From positions 1 to 64,000 of the forward strand of contig NZ_AAWL01000013.1 of the NCBI RefSeq assembly GCF_000169155.1: DNA of 64,000 nucleotides. The letters run 5' to 3'. Origin of the DNA: Thermosinus carboxydivorans Nor1. GTDB lineage: Bacteria; Bacillota; Negativicutes; Sporomusales; Thermosinaceae. Below the pieces are notes generated by a model that saw only the letters and a program-made list of their open reading frames with translations, did not search any database and had not been told where the DNA came from. Of this stretch, positions 7,284 through 16,306 are shown piece by piece. The translations under genes and the position numbers were made by a program. The first letter of the stretch is position 1; each line of letters starts with the position of its first letter.

Positions 7284-8528
7284 ATGACGTTGAGTCTTGC
7301 TGCTTCGCATGCCAAAGGCAAATTCGGGTTGGACAAAATCATGGCGGCCAGTGCTGCCGCGAATAAGGCGATCGCTCAGTATGGCCGGGAAAATATCATC
7401 AATGCTACCATCGGGGCTATTTTAGATGATAATGAAAACCTGGTGTGCCTGCCGACGGCGGAAAAAGTCTTCCGCACACTGCCAATTACGGAAGTTATTA
7501 ACTACGCGCCTATCAGCGGCCTGCCCGAGTATTTGGAGGCCGCTATTGACGTCACTTTCGCCGCTAACCGCCCTGATGCGTACATAAAGGCTATTGCCAC
7601 TTCCGGTGGTTCGGGCTGTATCCATCATGTCGTACACAATTATTCCGAGATTGGCGACACCGTTCTTACGTCAGACTGGCATTGGGGACCGTACAGTGTT
7701 TTTTGCAAGGACGCTATGCGCAAGCTGGAGACTTACGAGCTGTTTGACGCAGAACAAAAATTTAACATCCGGTCGTTTGCGGAGAAAGTGCAAGCCCTTT
7801 TGGCCAAACAAAACAGTTTGATTATTATTCTGAATACTCCTGCGCACAATCCGACCGGCTATAGCCTGTCGGACAGCGAGTGGGACCAGGTGCTGGATTG
7901 TCTTAAAGAATGTGCCAAAGATACAGCCAAACGCATTGTTCTGGTTGTTGACATCGCTTATTTGGATTTTGCCGGCGAAAAGAACGAGGCACGCGCCTTT
8001 ATGAAAAAGCTCGGCGGATTGCCGCCCAACCTTTTGACTATTTTGGCCTTCAGCATGTCTAAAGGCTATACTATGTACGGCCAGCGTACCGGTGCGATGA
8101 TTGGCGTTACTTCCAGCCAGGAAGTGGCCAAAGAATTTGAAGATATTAACGGTTATGCCAGCCGCGCTACCTGGTCAAGTATAAACCGCGGCTGCCAACG
8201 GCTGCTTGTCACTATTCACAAAGACAAAGAACTAGAAGCGCAGTTGGAACAGGAACGCAATTTCTATTACCGGCTGATTCAAGAACGTGCTGCTATCTTT
8301 ACTCGTGAAGCCAAAGAAGTTAACCTTAACATGTTACCTTATATTGCTGGCTTTTTCCTGACCATCCCGGCCAAAAATCCGGATGCCGTCTGTGATAAGC
8401 TCCATGAGGATAAGGTATTTGCTGTACCGCTGGGCAAAGGGGTGCGTATTGCGGTCTGCGCCGTTCCGTCGAAAAAGATAACCGGTCTGGCGGCCAAAGT
8501 GGCTAAGGCAATGGCAGCCGTCGACTAG
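7284..8528 (+). CDS. Class I/II pyridoxal-phosphate aminotransferase
   Basis: This 414-residue cytoplasmic enzyme belongs to the fold-type I aminotransferases, in the aspartate/aromatic group. Visible landmarks are the tetrapyridine-stacking region (DWHWGPYS, near residue 132), the Asn of NTPAHNPTGY (near 188), DIAYLDF (near 222) carrying the ring-nitrogen Asp, the Schiff-base Lys of FSMSKGYTMYG (near 260), and the phosphate-binding Arg just after it (GQRTGAM). The start follows GGGGAGGAAAG. Exact substrate cannot be told; aromatic amino acids or aspartate are likeliest. A perfect 19-bp terminator follows, so it is probably a single-gene unit. Confidence 0.85.
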   Translation: MTLSLAASHAKGKFGLDKIMAASAAANKAIAQYGRENIINATIGAILDDNENLVCLPTAEKVFRTLPITEVINYAPISGLPEYLEAAIDVTFAANRPDAYIKAIATSGGSGCIHHVVHNYSEIGDTVLTSDWHWGPYSVFCKDAMRKLETYELFDAEQKFNIRSFAEKVQALLAKQNSLIIILNTPAHNPTGYSLSDSEWDQVLDCLKECAKDTAKRIVLVVDIAYLDFAGEKNEARAFMKKLGGLPPNLLTILAFSMSKGYTMYGQRTGAMIGVTSSQEVAKEFEDINGYASRATWSSINRGCQRLLVTIHKDKELEAQLEQERNFYYRLIQERAAIFTREAKEVNLNMLPYIAGFFLTIPAKNPDAVCDKLHEDKVFAVPLGKGVRIAVCAVPSKKITGLAAKVAKAMAAVD

Positions 8529-8539
8529 AATTGAATATC

Positions 8540-8580
8540 TTAAATCAAAAAGTCGGGGATACCCCGACTTTTTGATTTAA
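8540..8580. terminator. Perfect 19-bp bidirectional terminator
   Basis: Arms 8540-8558 and 8562-8580 are fully complementary around a 3-base loop, with A and T runs in the outer parts of the arms. Confidence 0.9.
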
Positions 8581-8653
8581 AACACGATCTATCAGAAATT
8601 TCCTTCAGTGACAGTTGGTAAATTGGGAACAATAAATACAAGGAGGCGATAAG

Positions 8654-8842
8654 ATGGGATATCATAATAATAACTGGATTGACGATACTGTCTGGGAATT
8701 TCCACGTACTGGTTTTTGGCTTATTCACATCTTGGGTGCGGCTTTTGTGTTTTTAGCCGGCATGCGTTTTGCTTTGCGGCGAGCGCCAATCTGGCCGGTA
8801 TTGATTTTTCGCTTGTTTCGCCTGATGAAGGGGCGCAGCTAA
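8654..8842 (+). CDS. Small single-helix membrane protein
   Basis: This 62-residue protein starts behind AAGGAGG. A polar N-terminus (GYHNNNWIDD) precedes a membrane stretch (residues about 21-37) and a hydrophobic, arginine-rich C-terminus. It lies alone between two terminators. I do not recognise it; the good ribosome site and flanking terminators support a real gene. Confidence 0.55.
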   Translation: MGYHNNNWIDDTVWEFPRTGFWLIHILGAAFVFLAGMRFALRRAPIWPVLIFRLFRLMKGRS

Positions 8843-8856
8843 TATTTTTTATAAGC

Positions 8857-8883
8857 GCGGGTGATTTTAGCCCGCTTTTTTTA
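8857..8883 (+). terminator. Intrinsic terminator
   Basis: The GCGGG/CCCGC stem around a 9-base loop is followed by eight T. Confidence 0.75.
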
Positions 8884-8979
8884 TTTTTCCAATTGTCTAT
8901 CTTTGGTTCAAAATATAGTAAATTACCTTTTTTTCCGGTATACTGTTGATGGATATGCATTTTACGGGAGGATAAAGCA

Positions 8980-9607
8980 ATGTTTAGCTTAAAACCTAAA
9001 GAGGACAAGTTCTTCGAGCTATTCGCCGAGAGTACACGTGTCCTGCGGCGGGGCGCCTACCTGCTTAAAGATAGCCTGAATGACCATGAGAATATTCTGA
9101 AAAAAATGGATGTCATGTCTGACCTTGAACACGAGGCTGATGAAATTAACGACGCCATTATTGACAAGCTCAACCGCACCTTCATCACGCCGTTAGATCG
9201 CGAGGATATTTACTCTCTGGCGACGATGCTCGACGATGTTGTCGATTTTTTGCAGGGAACGATTGAGCGCATGGTGCTGTACCGCACTGGGAAACCGACC
9301 GCCGGCGCGATTGAATTAGCCCGGTTATTGGCCGACTGCACCGATGAACTTGTTAAAGCCTTCGATCTACTTAGGAAATATTAAGGGTAATCAGCATAAA
9401 ATATTAGACCACACGCGAAAAATCGTGGTGCTGGAAAGCGAAGGCGACCGTATTTACCGACAGGAAGTTGCCCATCTATTTACCCATTGCGTTGATCCAA
9501 TCGAAATAATTAAATGGAAAGAAGTGCTTGAACACCTGGAGGGAGCTCTCGACCATTGCGAGAGTATTGCCGATCTTTTGCGGGGCGTGGTAATGAAATA
9601 TGCTTGA
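8980..9607 (+). pseudogene. DUF47/PhoU-like phosphate transport partner, frameshifted
   Basis: The first frame encodes 134 residues of a DUF47 (PhoU-like helical bundle) protein and stops at 9384. The remaining third (NIKGNQHKILDHTRKIVVLE... to VVMKYA) continues in the next frame to 9607. Family alignment by eye places the break at LLRK/IKGNQHK, where one extra base (T near 9379) would explain it. DUF47 proteins are helical partners of PiT transporters, and the stop overlaps the start of the PiT gene by eight bases, the usual order. It is either a true broken gene, a sequence error or, less likely, a frameshifted product. The site is not a homopolymer. Confidence 0.85.
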
Positions 9608-10592
9608 TGTTTTGATGATTACTGTCGTTATTCTTGCCCTTGCGTTTGACTACATAAACGGTTTTCACGACACGGCAAACGCCATTGCCACTTCGGTATC
9701 TACCCGGGCGTTAACGCCCCGGGCTGCTGTCTGGCTGGCCGCTTTCCTCAACTTTCTCGGTGCCATGTATAGTACAGGGGTAGCCAAAACGATTGGTGGC
9801 GATATTGTCAAGTCAGCCCAGATGGTTAATGAACCGATTATCATTGCCGCCCTGGTTGGGGCCATATTCTGGAATTTGTTGACGTGGTGGCTGGGGATAC
9901 CTAGCAGTTCGTCCCATGCGCTGATAGGCGGCGTCATGGGCGCGGTGCTGATGGCGCGCGGGGTTGATGCCCTAAAAGTCCAGGGGATTATAAAAATTGT
10001 CGCCTCGCTGGTCTTTTCGCCGATCGTTGCCATGCTAACCGGTTTGGTCATTATGATCGGCCTACTGTGGATTTTCGGCCGCATGGCGCCGTCGCGCATA
10101 AATGCCGGTTTTAAACGGATGCAGATTTTGTCTGCGACGTTGATGTCTTTCTCGCACGGTTCAAATGATGCGCAAAAAGCGATGGGCATTATCACGCTCA
10201 GTCTTGTCAGTGCCGGTTATCTTCCCACGTTAGAAGTCCCGACATGGGTTAAACTTGCTGCCGCAACGGCCATGGGTCTAGGGACGGCAGCAGGCGGCTG
10301 GCGTATTATCCGCACAATGGGCGGCAAAATCTTCAAGCTTGAACCGATCAGCGGCTTTGCCGCCGATTTGAATTCAGCAGCCGTCATCTTCGGGGCAACG
10401 CTACTGCATCTTCCGGTCAGTACTACCCATGTCGTGTCCGGCTCCATCATGGGGGTGGGCGCGGCTAAGCGGATTAGTGCCGTACGGTGGGGGGTAGCGC
10501 AACAGATGGTCATGGCCTGGGTGCTAACTATTCCACTGTCAGCTTTGGTCAGTGCTTTAACTTACAAAATCATCGCCGTATTGTTTCTTTAA
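9600..10592 (+). CDS. pit: PiT-family inorganic phosphate transporter
   Basis: This 330-residue membrane protein takes up inorganic phosphate by cation symport. The two inverted family repeats are clear: GFHDTANAIATSVSTRAL near residue 21 and SFSHGSNDAQKAMG near residue 184, each a version of the GANDVANA signature. It has about ten hydrophobic segments. Its start overlaps the end of the DUF47 gene by eight bases, implying translational coupling. A terminator follows directly. Confidence 0.92.
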   Translation: MLDVLMITVVILALAFDYINGFHDTANAIATSVSTRALTPRAAVWLAAFLNFLGAMYSTGVAKTIGGDIVKSAQMVNEPIIIAALVGAIFWNLLTWWLGIPSSSSHALIGGVMGAVLMARGVDALKVQGIIKIVASLVFSPIVAMLTGLVIMIGLLWIFGRMAPSRINAGFKRMQILSATLMSFSHGSNDAQKAMGIITLSLVSAGYLPTLEVPTWVKLAAATAMGLGTAAGGWRIIRTMGGKIFKLEPISGFAADLNSAAVIFGATLLHLPVSTTHVVSGSIMGVGAAKRISAVRWGVAQQMVMAWVLTIPLSALVSALTYKIIAVLFL

Positions 10593-10617
10593 GCCTGGTT
10601 GACGGGCTTCTTTTTTT
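10591..10617 (+). terminator. Intrinsic terminator after PiT gene
   Basis: A 7-bp stem (AAGCCTG with CGGGCTT, one G-U pair) and 5-base loop are followed by C and seven T. The stem begins at the stop codon. Confidence 0.8.
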
Positions 10618-10633
10618 ACACAGGGAGGGGCCA

Positions 10634-11515
10634 ATGAAGAACTGGTTCGGCTATTTTTTGGTGCTGCTAGGCGCGGCTGCGTTCGCTGCTTCATCGGTAG
10701 TTATCAAATTTACTTATTTAACGGGATTAGAGCCGTTGCCGGTGCTGGTCATCCAGAATCTTGTTGCGACTACGTTGGCATGGGGGTGGGTACTGATCAA
10801 CAAGAAAAAGGCGACCATTCCCCGCGCATTATGGTTGCCGATGGCTGCGCAGGGCGCGATCGGCGGTTTTTTCACTTCCATACTGTTTTATACGGCGCTG
10901 GATATTTTAGGGGCCGCGCTGGCTACGCTGCTCATTTTTACCTATCCGGCCTTTGTTGCCTTGTATAACAAATTATTTAGACAGGTAAAACTGACCGCTG
11001 TGCAGGTGGTTGCACTGGTCCTGGCTCTAATCGGTCTGATTTTCAGCGTCGATCTTTTTCATTCCCAGTGGACGGTTACAGACCGGTGGGCGCTGCTGTT
11101 AGGATTGGGTTCGGCTGTAACTAATGCCTTTCTTACTTTAAATGGCGAACGGCTGCTTGCGGTGGTGGATACTTTTGTTGTGACCGCGTGGTCTTTCACC
11201 TTTTGCACCCTCATGCTGCTTATCGTCTATCGACCGGTCTGGTTGACGGCTATAGACTTGTCCGGCTTGCAATTTGGCTTAATTTTCGTCGGGGCCGTGC
11301 TTTTGTTGGCTCCGGTAGTTATATACCTTGCCGGGTTGAGACGCATCGGCGCCGGCATAGCCTCGATTATTAGTACGGCTGAGATACCTATTACCCTGGT
11401 CCTGGCTTGGCTGTTTTTACATGAAACCATGAATGAGTGGCAAATATTCGGCGGGATGTTGATTACCCTAAGTGTTGTTCTCTTATACTATTATGGCAAC
11501 CGCCCGAACAGGTAA
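10634..11515 (+). CDS. EamA/DMT-family transporter
   Basis: This 293-residue protein has ten hydrophobic segments arranged as two EamA repeats (about residues 7-135 and 153-288), typical of drug/metabolite transporters that export amino acids or related compounds. The second repeat ends ITLVLAWLFLHETMNEWQIF, the family's conserved LFLxExxxxxQxxG segment. The ATG at 10634 follows GGGAGGGG. Substrate unknown. The decayed EamA fragment at 1279-1618 is a separate family member. Confidence 0.85.
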   Translation: MKNWFGYFLVLLGAAAFAASSVVIKFTYLTGLEPLPVLVIQNLVATTLAWGWVLINKKKATIPRALWLPMAAQGAIGGFFTSILFYTALDILGAALATLLIFTYPAFVALYNKLFRQVKLTAVQVVALVLALIGLIFSVDLFHSQWTVTDRWALLLGLGSAVTNAFLTLNGERLLAVVDTFVVTAWSFTFCTLMLLIVYRPVWLTAIDLSGLQFGLIFVGAVLLLAPVVIYLAGLRRIGAGIASIISTAEIPITLVLAWLFLHETMNEWQIFGGMLITLSVVLLYYYGNRPNR

Positions 11516-11604
11516 ACATATCAGAGGAATTTTTTACAGTGCCGCAAAATATCTTTTCATACATACCTGTGTCAGGGTAAATTTGCGTGCAGGGAGGCGA
11601 CCAG

Positions 11605-13266
11605 ATGTCAGACTGGATAGAGGTTCGTTTCATTAATGGAGACAAGCGGCGATATCCCAAGGAAACTACGCTGTTAGCGATAAGCCGCGAACGCGCTGCT
11701 TTTTATACCAGCCCTATTGTAGCGGCAAAAGTGAATAACGATATAAAGGACCTCCAAACTGAAATAAATGACGATTGTTTGGTAGATTTTATTGATCTGA
11801 GGTCAGAGGAAGGCATTCGGGTATATCAGCGCAGCCTTGTTTTTGTGATGGTTGCCGCCGCCCGGGATTTGTTTCCCGATGGTGAAGTGACGGTAGAGCA
11901 TTCCCTTAGCAAAGGACTATACTGTGAACTTAATATTGGTCGTGCGGTGACACCTGAAGACATCGAACGGTTGGAAGTACGGATGAGGCAGATTGTGGCC
12001 GAGGACCGTCCCATTGTCCGCAAAAGCTATCAGCTGCAGGAAGCTATTCGGTTATTTGAAGCAGCTGGCCAGACGGAAAAGGTCAAACTGTTAGGCCAGC
12101 TAAAGCGTGAACGGGTAAGCATTTACTATTGTGGCGACGTATATGATTATTTTTACGGGACAATGGCGCCCTCGACCGGGTGTTTGCAGGTATTTGGCCT
12201 GTTGTTCCATCCTCCCGGGTTTTTGCTTAGGTTTCCGGAAAAAGACCATCCTGATAAACTGCCAGAATTTGTTCCTCAGCCCAAGTTGGCGGCCATATTC
12301 CAGGAAGCCGAGCAATGGGGGAAAATTCTGCGTTGCGGCTATGTCGCCACCCTCAACGACTGTATTCGTAACGGGCAGATTGCCGATATTATCCGCATTG
12401 CCGAAGCACTGCACGAGAAGAAAATTGCCCAAATCGCCGATTTTGTGTCTGAGCATCGTGGAAAAGTACGCGTTATCCTGGTTGCCGGACCGTCGTCTTC
12501 CGGTAAAACGACTTTTGCCCATCGGTTAAATATTCAGCTCCGGGTGAATGGGGTCTGGCCTGTACCAATATCGTTGGACGATTACTTTGTTGACCGGGCG
12601 CATACGCCGCGGGATGAAAAGGGCGACTATGACTTTGAAGCCATCGAAGCCATCGACTTGGAGCTCTTTAATGAACATCTTACCCGGCTGCTCAGCGGGG
12701 ACGAAGTGAAGATCCCGTCGTATAATTTTGTAACCGGACAACGGGAATACCGCGGCCGCAAAATCCGGATTGACAAAGACCAGCCGCTTATTATTGAAGG
12801 CATTCATGGCCTGAATGAGCGGCTTACCAGCGCCGTACCCCGCGAGCAGAAAGTTAAGATTTATATCAGTGCGCTGACGCAGCTTTCCATCGATAATCAT
12901 AACCGTATTCCCACGACCGACACGCGCCTGATTCGCCGTATTGTTCGCGACAGTCAGTTTCGTGCCCATGATGCCCTCAATACACTCAAGTTATGGTCAT
13001 CGGTGCGCCGGGGGGAAGAACGCAACATCTTCCCGTTCCAGGAAGAAGCGGATGTTATGTTTAACTCGGCTCTCATTTATGAATTGGCCGTGCTAAAAAA
13101 ATACGCTGAGCCCCTCCTTGAACAAATTGGCCCTGAGCACGAGGTATATTCCGAGGCGCGGAGGCTGCTCAACTTTCTGGCATACTTTGCCCCGGTCGAC
13201 GATGACGAAGTTCCGCTCAACTCGATTTTACGGGAATTTATTGGCAAGTCTTGTTTTTACAAATAA
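11605..13266 (+). CDS. TGS-domain nucleoside (uridine) kinase
   Basis: This 553-residue protein joins an N-terminal part resembling the TGS and second domains of threonyl-tRNA synthetase (residues 1 to about 215) to a uridine-kinase-like P-loop domain (about 285-490). The Walker A sequence GPSSSGKTTFAHR is near residue 295 and SLDDYFVDR near 323; the kinase core has the usual DxxxDYDF and IIEGIHGLN segments. Proteins of this fused type are annotated as nucleoside kinases in Firmicutes, but the role of the N-terminal part is unclear. The ATG at 11605 follows AGGGAGG. It appears monocistronic. Confidence 0.85.
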   Translation: MSDWIEVRFINGDKRRYPKETTLLAISRERAAFYTSPIVAAKVNNDIKDLQTEINDDCLVDFIDLRSEEGIRVYQRSLVFVMVAAARDLFPDGEVTVEHSLSKGLYCELNIGRAVTPEDIERLEVRMRQIVAEDRPIVRKSYQLQEAIRLFEAAGQTEKVKLLGQLKRERVSIYYCGDVYDYFYGTMAPSTGCLQVFGLLFHPPGFLLRFPEKDHPDKLPEFVPQPKLAAIFQEAEQWGKILRCGYVATLNDCIRNGQIADIIRIAEALHEKKIAQIADFVSEHRGKVRVILVAGPSSSGKTTFAHRLNIQLRVNGVWPVPISLDDYFVDRAHTPRDEKGDYDFEAIEAIDLELFNEHLTRLLSGDEVKIPSYNFVTGQREYRGRKIRIDKDQPLIIEGIHGLNERLTSAVPREQKVKIYISALTQLSIDNHNRIPTTDTRLIRRIVRDSQFRAHDALNTLKLWSSVRRGEERNIFPFQEEADVMFNSALIYELAVLKKYAEPLLEQIGPEHEVYSEARRLLNFLAYFAPVDDDEVPLNSILREFIGKSCFYK

Positions 13267-13275
13267 GGACAGCAA

Positions 13276-13305
13276 AAGGCCTCCGGCGATTGTGTCGGAG
13301 GCCTT
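13276..13305. terminator. Bidirectional terminator between convergent genes
   Basis: A 10-bp GC-rich inverted repeat (AAGGCCTCCG with CGGAGGCCTT) around a 10-base loop separates the nucleoside kinase and the carboxyltransferase genes. Confidence 0.8.
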
Positions 13306-13310
13306 GATTA

Positions 13311-14663
13311 TTATTTACGGTTGGTTTCAAAGAATTTGAGGGCTACTTCGGGGAAGAGGGCATAAGACAGGACATCTTCTACTGACGCGTTGGGGTAGCC
13401 TTTTTCCGCCAGTTCTTGGCGCAGGCTGTCCATTTGGGGTGGAATGTCATCGGCCGGACGGTGGGTGATAATGGGTTCGTCGCCGACGATCATTTTGACA
13501 AATTCAGGATCGATCGGCGCCGGTGTACGCCCATATTTACCGCGTACCAAGTCTTTAACTTCCCGCGGGACAATCTTATAACGGCCCAGCATGACGTTAA
13601 AGGCCGCCATGGAACCCGTAATTTGGCTAGTGGGAGTAACGAGCGGCGGATAGCCAAGCTCGGCGCGGACGCGTGGCATTTCCTCCAGTAGTTCAGGATA
13701 CTTATCAGCCATGCCCTGCTCTTTCATCTGGTTAAGGAGGTTGGATAGCATGCCGCCCGGGATTTGGAAGGTCAACACTTTGGTATCAATATCGATAGCG
13801 GTATTCAACTTGAAGGTTTCCGCCAACTGTTTTTTCACGGCACGGAAGTGATCGGCGATGGGGAAAAGTTGTTCTTTTTTGATGCCGGTATCGCGGTCGG
13901 TTCCTTCAAGAGCGGCAACAATCGCCTCGGTAGCCGGTTGGGAAGTACCTAAGGCAAAGGGTGAAAGGGCGCAGTCAATGATATCTACGCCGGCTTCAAT
14001 TGCTTTCAGGTAGGTCATGGAAGCCATTCCGCTGGTATAGTGGGTATGCAGATGGATGGGTACATTGATGTCGGCTTTCAGGGTTTTGACAAGATCGTAG
14101 GCCACATAGGGGGCCAACAAGCCGGACATGTCTTTGATACAAATTGAGTCAGCGCCAAGCTGAACCAAGTCTTTAGCTACCTTTAGGAAGCTTTCTTTGT
14201 CATGGTAGGGACTGATGGTGTAGACAAAAGCGCCTTGGACATGAGCGCCAGCCTCTTTTGCTGCTCGCATGGCCACTTCCAGGTTACGCACGTCATTGAG
14301 GGCGTCAAAGATCCGGATGACGCCAACGCCGTTCTCGACAGCGCGGAAAACAAATTCTCTAACAACGTCGTCGGCATAATGATTATAGCCAAGGACGTTT
14401 TGGCCGCGCAGCAGCATCTGAATAGGCGTCTTTTTCAGGTGCTTTTTCAGGGTGCGCAGGCGCTCCCAGGGGTCTTCGTTCAAGAAGCGCAGGCAACTGT
14501 CGAAAGTGGCGCCGCCCCAGGCTTCAATGGCCCAGTAGCCGACATTGTCCAGTTGTTCCAGCACGGGCAGCATGTCTGAGGTCCGCATCCTGGTGGCTGC
14601 CAGCGACTGATGCCCGTCGCGCAGCACTGTTTCTACGATTTTAACAGGTCGTTTATTCGACAT
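13311..14663 (-). CDS. Carboxyltransferase subunit (pyruvate carboxylase B / oxaloacetate decarboxylase alpha type)
   Basis: This 450-residue protein is the HMGL-like TIM-barrel carboxyltransferase that moves CO2 between carboxybiotin and pyruvate/oxaloacetate. Landmarks are ETVLRDGHQSL (residues 11-21, metal and substrate site), the carboxylated-lysine segment CIKDMSGLL near 174, and HLHTHYTSG near 204 (metal ligands). It ends without the Pro/Ala linker and biotinyl domain (MKM motif), so the biotin carrier must be a separate protein, not in this window. The start follows AAGGAGG by seven bases. Whether it works in carboxylation or sodium-pumping decarboxylation cannot be told here. Confidence 0.88.
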   Translation of the reverse strand: MSNKRPVKIVETVLRDGHQSLAATRMRTSDMLPVLEQLDNVGYWAIEAWGGATFDSCLRFLNEDPWERLRTLKKHLKKTPIQMLLRGQNVLGYNHYADDVVREFVFRAVENGVGVIRIFDALNDVRNLEVAMRAAKEAGAHVQGAFVYTISPYHDKESFLKVAKDLVQLGADSICIKDMSGLLAPYVAYDLVKTLKADINVPIHLHTHYTSGMASMTYLKAIEAGVDIIDCALSPFALGTSQPATEAIVAALEGTDRDTGIKKEQLFPIADHFRAVKKQLAETFKLNTAIDIDTKVLTFQIPGGMLSNLLNQMKEQGMADKYPELLEEMPRVRAELGYPPLVTPTSQITGSMAAFNVMLGRYKIVPREVKDLVRGKYGRTPAPIDPEFVKMIVGDEPIITHRPADDIPPQMDSLRQELAEKGYPNASVEDVLSYALFPEVALKFFETNRK

Positions 14664-14786
14664 CGCTATCCTCCTTCAGGTTTCAAATACTTTACAAAAA
14701 TAATAGCAAATTTTTGGATTTTTAGCCATATCATTCTCTTAACAATATGAAAAAAATATACTGTATACAATGCCTCTGGGGAATTA

Positions 14787-16175
14787 CTACGAATTCCCGG
14801 TTAGTTTGCGCGCTAACAATACAGACATCGGGCCTTCACCGGTCAGCTCGGGCAACTGTTTGTGGCCTAAACGCGCCAAAATGGCGTAAACATGCGGGTT
14901 TTCTACCGGTGTTTGGGCATGAGAGACACTGCCGTAACTATTGACATATGCGGTTCCCTCTTCCGGCGGTATCAGCCGGCCCGGTCCGCCGACACAACCG
15001 CCCTTGCAGGCCATACCTTCAATGAAATTGGCGTCGAGTTGGCCGGTCTTAATGCGATCTAGCACCTTTTGGCAGTCCGGGATACCGTCGACTTTAACTG
15101 GTTTAAAGTTTTCCGCCCGTCGCGGTACGAGCGCTTTGAGCGTACTGCCTACGGCACTACTGACGCCGCCGGTACGGCCGTAAATCCGGCCGCCCCATGA
15201 AGCTTGGGCGTTTTCTTCGTCCGGCTGGTCTTCTATGTTAATGCCCGCCGCCGCAAAAATGGTAGCCAACTCCTGAAATGTGAGAACAAAGTCGATGGCC
15301 CCTTTTAGATCAGGAAGTTGCGCTTCCGATTTTTTGGCCACACAGGGCCCGATAAAGACGACTTTTGCTTCAGGCTGCAGCGCTTTGATGACCCGACCGG
15401 AGGCAATCATGGGGGAAACGGAAGGAGAAATGCGGTCGATTAGTTCGGGAAAACGGCTTTCAATTAACTTAATCCAGACAGGGCAGCAGCAACTGGTAAG
15501 CATAAAGTCTGTTTCCGTTTGGACGAAGTGGTCGTATTCGAAGGCTTCTTTCATCGTAATCAAGTCGGCATACAGAGCCGTTTCGACCATGTCGGTAAAA
15601 CCGAGTTTTAAAAGAGCAGAGCGGAGTTTGCCCGGGGTAACATTTGGGCCAAACTGTCCGGCAAAAGCGGGAGCGACGGATGCATAAACGGGGTGGGAAC
15701 GCTGCCGTAGGATTTCGATGAGCGGCACAAACTGCGACTTGTGGGCCAGAGCACCAAAGTCGCAAACATCGACGCAGTGGCCGTCCCCGATGCATTTTTC
15801 GTAGTTGATGCGCAGGCGGCCAAGCTCGTCACGGGTAATGGCCGCGACCGGACAGGCCTTTTCGCAGGCGCGGTCGCCTTCCGGGCAAGAGCGGCAGGCA
15901 TCCGGGTTGGCGACAACCACCGGTTCGCTGCCCATGCCCATCAGGGCTAGTTCGTCGTCTTCCGTTAGTACGGCAGCGTCATCATGGGGGTCAAGACCCA
16001 TGGCAATCCGGATTTGGTTGGCCACCTGCCGCTGCGTTGCTTTGTCCTGGAATTCCTGCATGACGAGCCGGCAAATTTCTTCGCGTTGCTCAAACAGCTT
16101 GCCTTCCCAGGCTGCCTTCGCTACTTGGTAAAGAATGCGTGGTCTAATGTTCAAAGGTTTGGGTTGTTCTGCCAT
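14787..16175 (-). CDS. [FeFe] hydrogenase, group-B-like monomer
   Basis: This 462-residue protein carries all three H-cluster motifs: TSCCCPVW near residue 233, GPCVAKKSE near 280 and EGMACKGGCVGGP near 392. The first has an extra Cys relative to the classic TSCCPGW form, as I recall for group B enzymes. Upstream are two [4Fe-4S] ferredoxin motifs (CRSCPEGDRACEKACP and CIGDGHCVDVC, residues about 94-140) with non-standard spacing. There is no signal peptide and no NuoE/NuoF-like partner next to it, so it is probably cytoplasmic and ferredoxin-linked. It would need HydE, HydF and HydG; hydG is at 54019. The start follows GAGGTG. Confidence 0.88.
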   Translation of the reverse strand: MAEQPKPLNIRPRILYQVAKAAWEGKLFEQREEICRLVMQEFQDKATQRQVANQIRIAMGLDPHDDAAVLTEDDELALMGMGSEPVVVANPDACRSCPEGDRACEKACPVAAITRDELGRLRINYEKCIGDGHCVDVCDFGALAHKSQFVPLIEILRQRSHPVYASVAPAFAGQFGPNVTPGKLRSALLKLGFTDMVETALYADLITMKEAFEYDHFVQTETDFMLTSCCCPVWIKLIESRFPELIDRISPSVSPMIASGRVIKALQPEAKVVFIGPCVAKKSEAQLPDLKGAIDFVLTFQELATIFAAAGINIEDQPDEENAQASWGGRIYGRTGGVSSAVGSTLKALVPRRAENFKPVKVDGIPDCQKVLDRIKTGQLDANFIEGMACKGGCVGGPGRLIPPEEGTAYVNSYGSVSHAQTPVENPHVYAILARLGHKQLPELTGEGPMSVLLARKLTGNS

Positions 16176-16306
16176 GTTAGCACCTCGTTTATAGTCAAAT
16201 TTAAATATTTAATTGTTTTGATAAGCTGACCCCACTTTTTTCTTGTTGCGAATTTTGTTGTTTTTTGTTATCGTTATCTTGTTTTGTTTTAGCATGCGAA
16301 AGGAGG

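Noticed and set aside
12100-12529. Overlapping frames of 132 and 140 codons inside the nucleoside kinase gene
   Set aside because: Both lie within a strongly conserved gene and show shadow-frame composition.
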